Notes under the pieces: generated by a model | Database searches by the model: none | The model's input: only the letters and a program-made list of their open reading frames with translations | Told to the model about the DNA's origin: nothing | Shown: piece by piece, positions 33,813-34,955 of the stretch | Position numbering within the stretch: position 1 is the first letter of the stretch | Layout: every line of letters starts with the position of its first letter | Assembly (NCBI RefSeq): GCF_947632075.1 | Contig: NZ_CANRNX010000018.1 | Coordinates: 1 to 34,955 of the forward strand | Direction: 5' to 3' | Source: an uncultured Flavobacterium sp. | Lineage (GTDB): Bacteria; Bacteroidota; Bacteroidia; Flavobacteriales; Flavobacteriaceae | Length of the DNA stretch: 34,955 bases | Made by a program: the position numbers and the translations under genes

Positions 33813-34391
33813 ATGAAAGAATTACTATATGTAAAAGATAAATTCGTTGATAACTATTTTTTAAATCGTCAAGATTTTTTGATAATTAGTACATACGATT
33901 ATACGAAGAGCCAAGAAGAGAATGATGCATTACACCAACAGCTAAGAAAAGATCTTAATGTGGCTAATTTCTCATTTATGGAATTTTTTCAAATATTTGA
34001 TGAAGGTATTAATTCGCTCCAATTACGTATTTTATACATTACTAACTTACCAAAAGGTAATAACAAGGTTTCTAACGAATTGAAAGACGAAGCACTTATT
34101 AAAATGTTGGGTGTAGATCTATGTAAAAAATACAAACAGGCTATCTTCTTGTATAAGTCAGGTTCGAATTCTCTAAAAAGTATTGATAGTAAGGGGAATG
34201 AGGTATTAATAGCTACAACAAATACTTTGTCAAAAGAAATAAAGTCGTTATTATTACCTGCTCATATATCTGAATCAAAATTGTATGTTAAGAGAGCTCC
34301 TGCAAGTATGATGAGCAGACATGCGCTTTATTTAAAAACTGGAGAAGAGTTTATAGGTCCAAATACTTTGAAGGAAATCCAAAACTTATAA
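33813..34391 (+). CDS. hypothetical protein, 192 aa
   Basis: I do not recognise a family. It is soluble, with alternating strands and helices (FLIISTYDYTKSQEENDALH, LQLRILYITNLPKG, KYKQAIFLYKSG). There is no signal peptide, no membrane segment and no shared-element promoter upstream. It is convergent with the 129-aa gene. Confidence 0.65.
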   Translation: MKELLYVKDKFVDNYFLNRQDFLIISTYDYTKSQEENDALHQQLRKDLNVANFSFMEFFQIFDEGINSLQLRILYITNLPKGNNKVSNELKDEALIKMLGVDLCKKYKQAIFLYKSGSNSLKSIDSKGNEVLIATTNTLSKEIKSLLLPAHISESKLYVKRAPASMMSRHALYLKTGEEFIGPNTLKEIQNL

Positions 34392-34469
34392 TTGAGTATT
34401 AAACCAAACACTGTCTTAATTTTCTCAATAAGGTGTTCAAATTAGTTTGAAGATGTATAAGAAATATAT

Positions 34470-34859
34470 TTAAAAACTATATTCATTACACAATTCCTGA
34501 AAAGGTATTTGCTCTAATCTTCTTACGTTTTCATTCGATAGAGGAAAGGCAAATTGATCTTGAAAACAAATGACTGTTAAAGCAGAATAATCTTTATCGA
34601 GATCTTTAAATGTATTAAAAACCAGTAATTCTAAGATGACAGTAAATTCGGGAAAGTCGTCTTGATCTTTCACACGTGGATCAATTATATGAATGGTATT
34701 ATTGTATAAAACTCGTTTTGCACGCTGTTTTATATCTATTAATAAATCGTCATTAAACTCTTTATCTCCTATTCCTTCAATTAAAGAGTCGTAAGTTTTC
34801 ATTTGGTATATCTTCGTTATTTCAACCTGAATACCGTTACTATTTATAAGGTTGTTCAT
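34470..34859 (-). CDS. hypothetical protein, 129 aa
   Basis: I do not recognise a family. It is a small soluble protein with beta-rich segments (NNTIHIIDPRVKD, FTVILELLVFN, ALTVICFQDQFAFPLS) and no visible catalytic motif. Its promoter region lies at the right window edge and carries a duplicated 11-mer TATACTAAGTT (34879-34889 and 34945-34955). Confidence 0.6.
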   Translation of the reverse strand: MNNLINSNGIQVEITKIYQMKTYDSLIEGIGDKEFNDDLLIDIKQRAKRVLYNNTIHIIDPRVKDQDDFPEFTVILELLVFNTFKDLDKDYSALTVICFQDQFAFPLSNENVRRLEQIPFQELCNEYSF

Positions 34860-34955
34860 TAGTGATTTAAATAGTGTTTATACTAAGTTTTACATTTAAA
34901 CCCGTTTTATTAGCTGGTATTATTTCAAAAAATACGATTTTGTATATACTAAGTT

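Noticed and set aside
34879..34955. Direct repeat TATACTAAGTT near the right edge as an attachment site
   Set aside because: Eleven AT-rich bases repeated within 66 bp are compatible with chance or a local promoter feature; no integrase or tRNA is nearby.

Overview
The window looks like a chromosomal accessory region of a Bacteroidota bacterium, most likely a flavobacterium. It is AT-rich, starts lack Shine-Dalgarno sequences and have A/T-rich leaders instead, and several promoters carry the phylum's -7 box TAnnTTTG. No rRNA, tRNA, CRISPR array or intact insertion sequence was seen.

Left flank (1-2431): a possible 3' tail of an upstream gene with a strong terminator, a decayed relic resembling the C-terminus of an IS91-type transposase, a zinc aminopeptidase-like gene (minus), and a divergent frameshifted gene coding for 25-residue WDW/LPWS repeats.

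Central defence operon (22111 down to 2432, all minus, about 20 kb, tightly spaced or overlapping genes): WYL-domain regulator; an 833-aa fusion of an HsdM-like methylase fold, one HsdS-like target-recognition domain and a histidine-kinase core; a receiver protein with a HEPN/DUF4145-like C-terminal part; hsdM; hsdS; hsdR; a 988-aa coiled-coil protein; and a 1973-aa DEAH helicase with zinc clusters and a DUF1998/MZB domain. A minus-strand terminator follows at 2324-2353. I read this as a type I restriction-modification locus carrying its own two-component-like module, whose sensor appears to be a degenerate, DNA-reading methylase/specificity protein. A two-gene helicase module lies at the distal end. 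The fusion kinase plus receiver is the best candidate for an undescribed system.

Right flank (22277-34859): a DUF2130 protein, two small unknown genes, a RecQ-like helicase, an unknown 222-aa gene and a UvrD-like helicase (all minus). Divergent from these is a three-gene plus-strand operon: a coiled-coil four-helix membrane protein, a membrane-anchored VWA-like protein and a lipoprotein. Two unknown genes close the window.

Seven promoters, on both flanks but not in front of the defence operon, share one architecture: a 15-bp element of consensus GAASYANNRCTGCAC (with some variation at individual positions), then exactly 10 nt, then the -7 box. They serve the peptidase, the WDW repeat gene, the 146-aa gene, the 222-aa/RecQ-like genes (two tandem copies), the UvrD-like helicase and the membrane/VWA operon. 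This implies a common regulator for the flanking genes, with the defence operon lying inside that set under its own WYL control. A perfect 11-bp inverted repeat upstream of the WYL gene is its likely operator.
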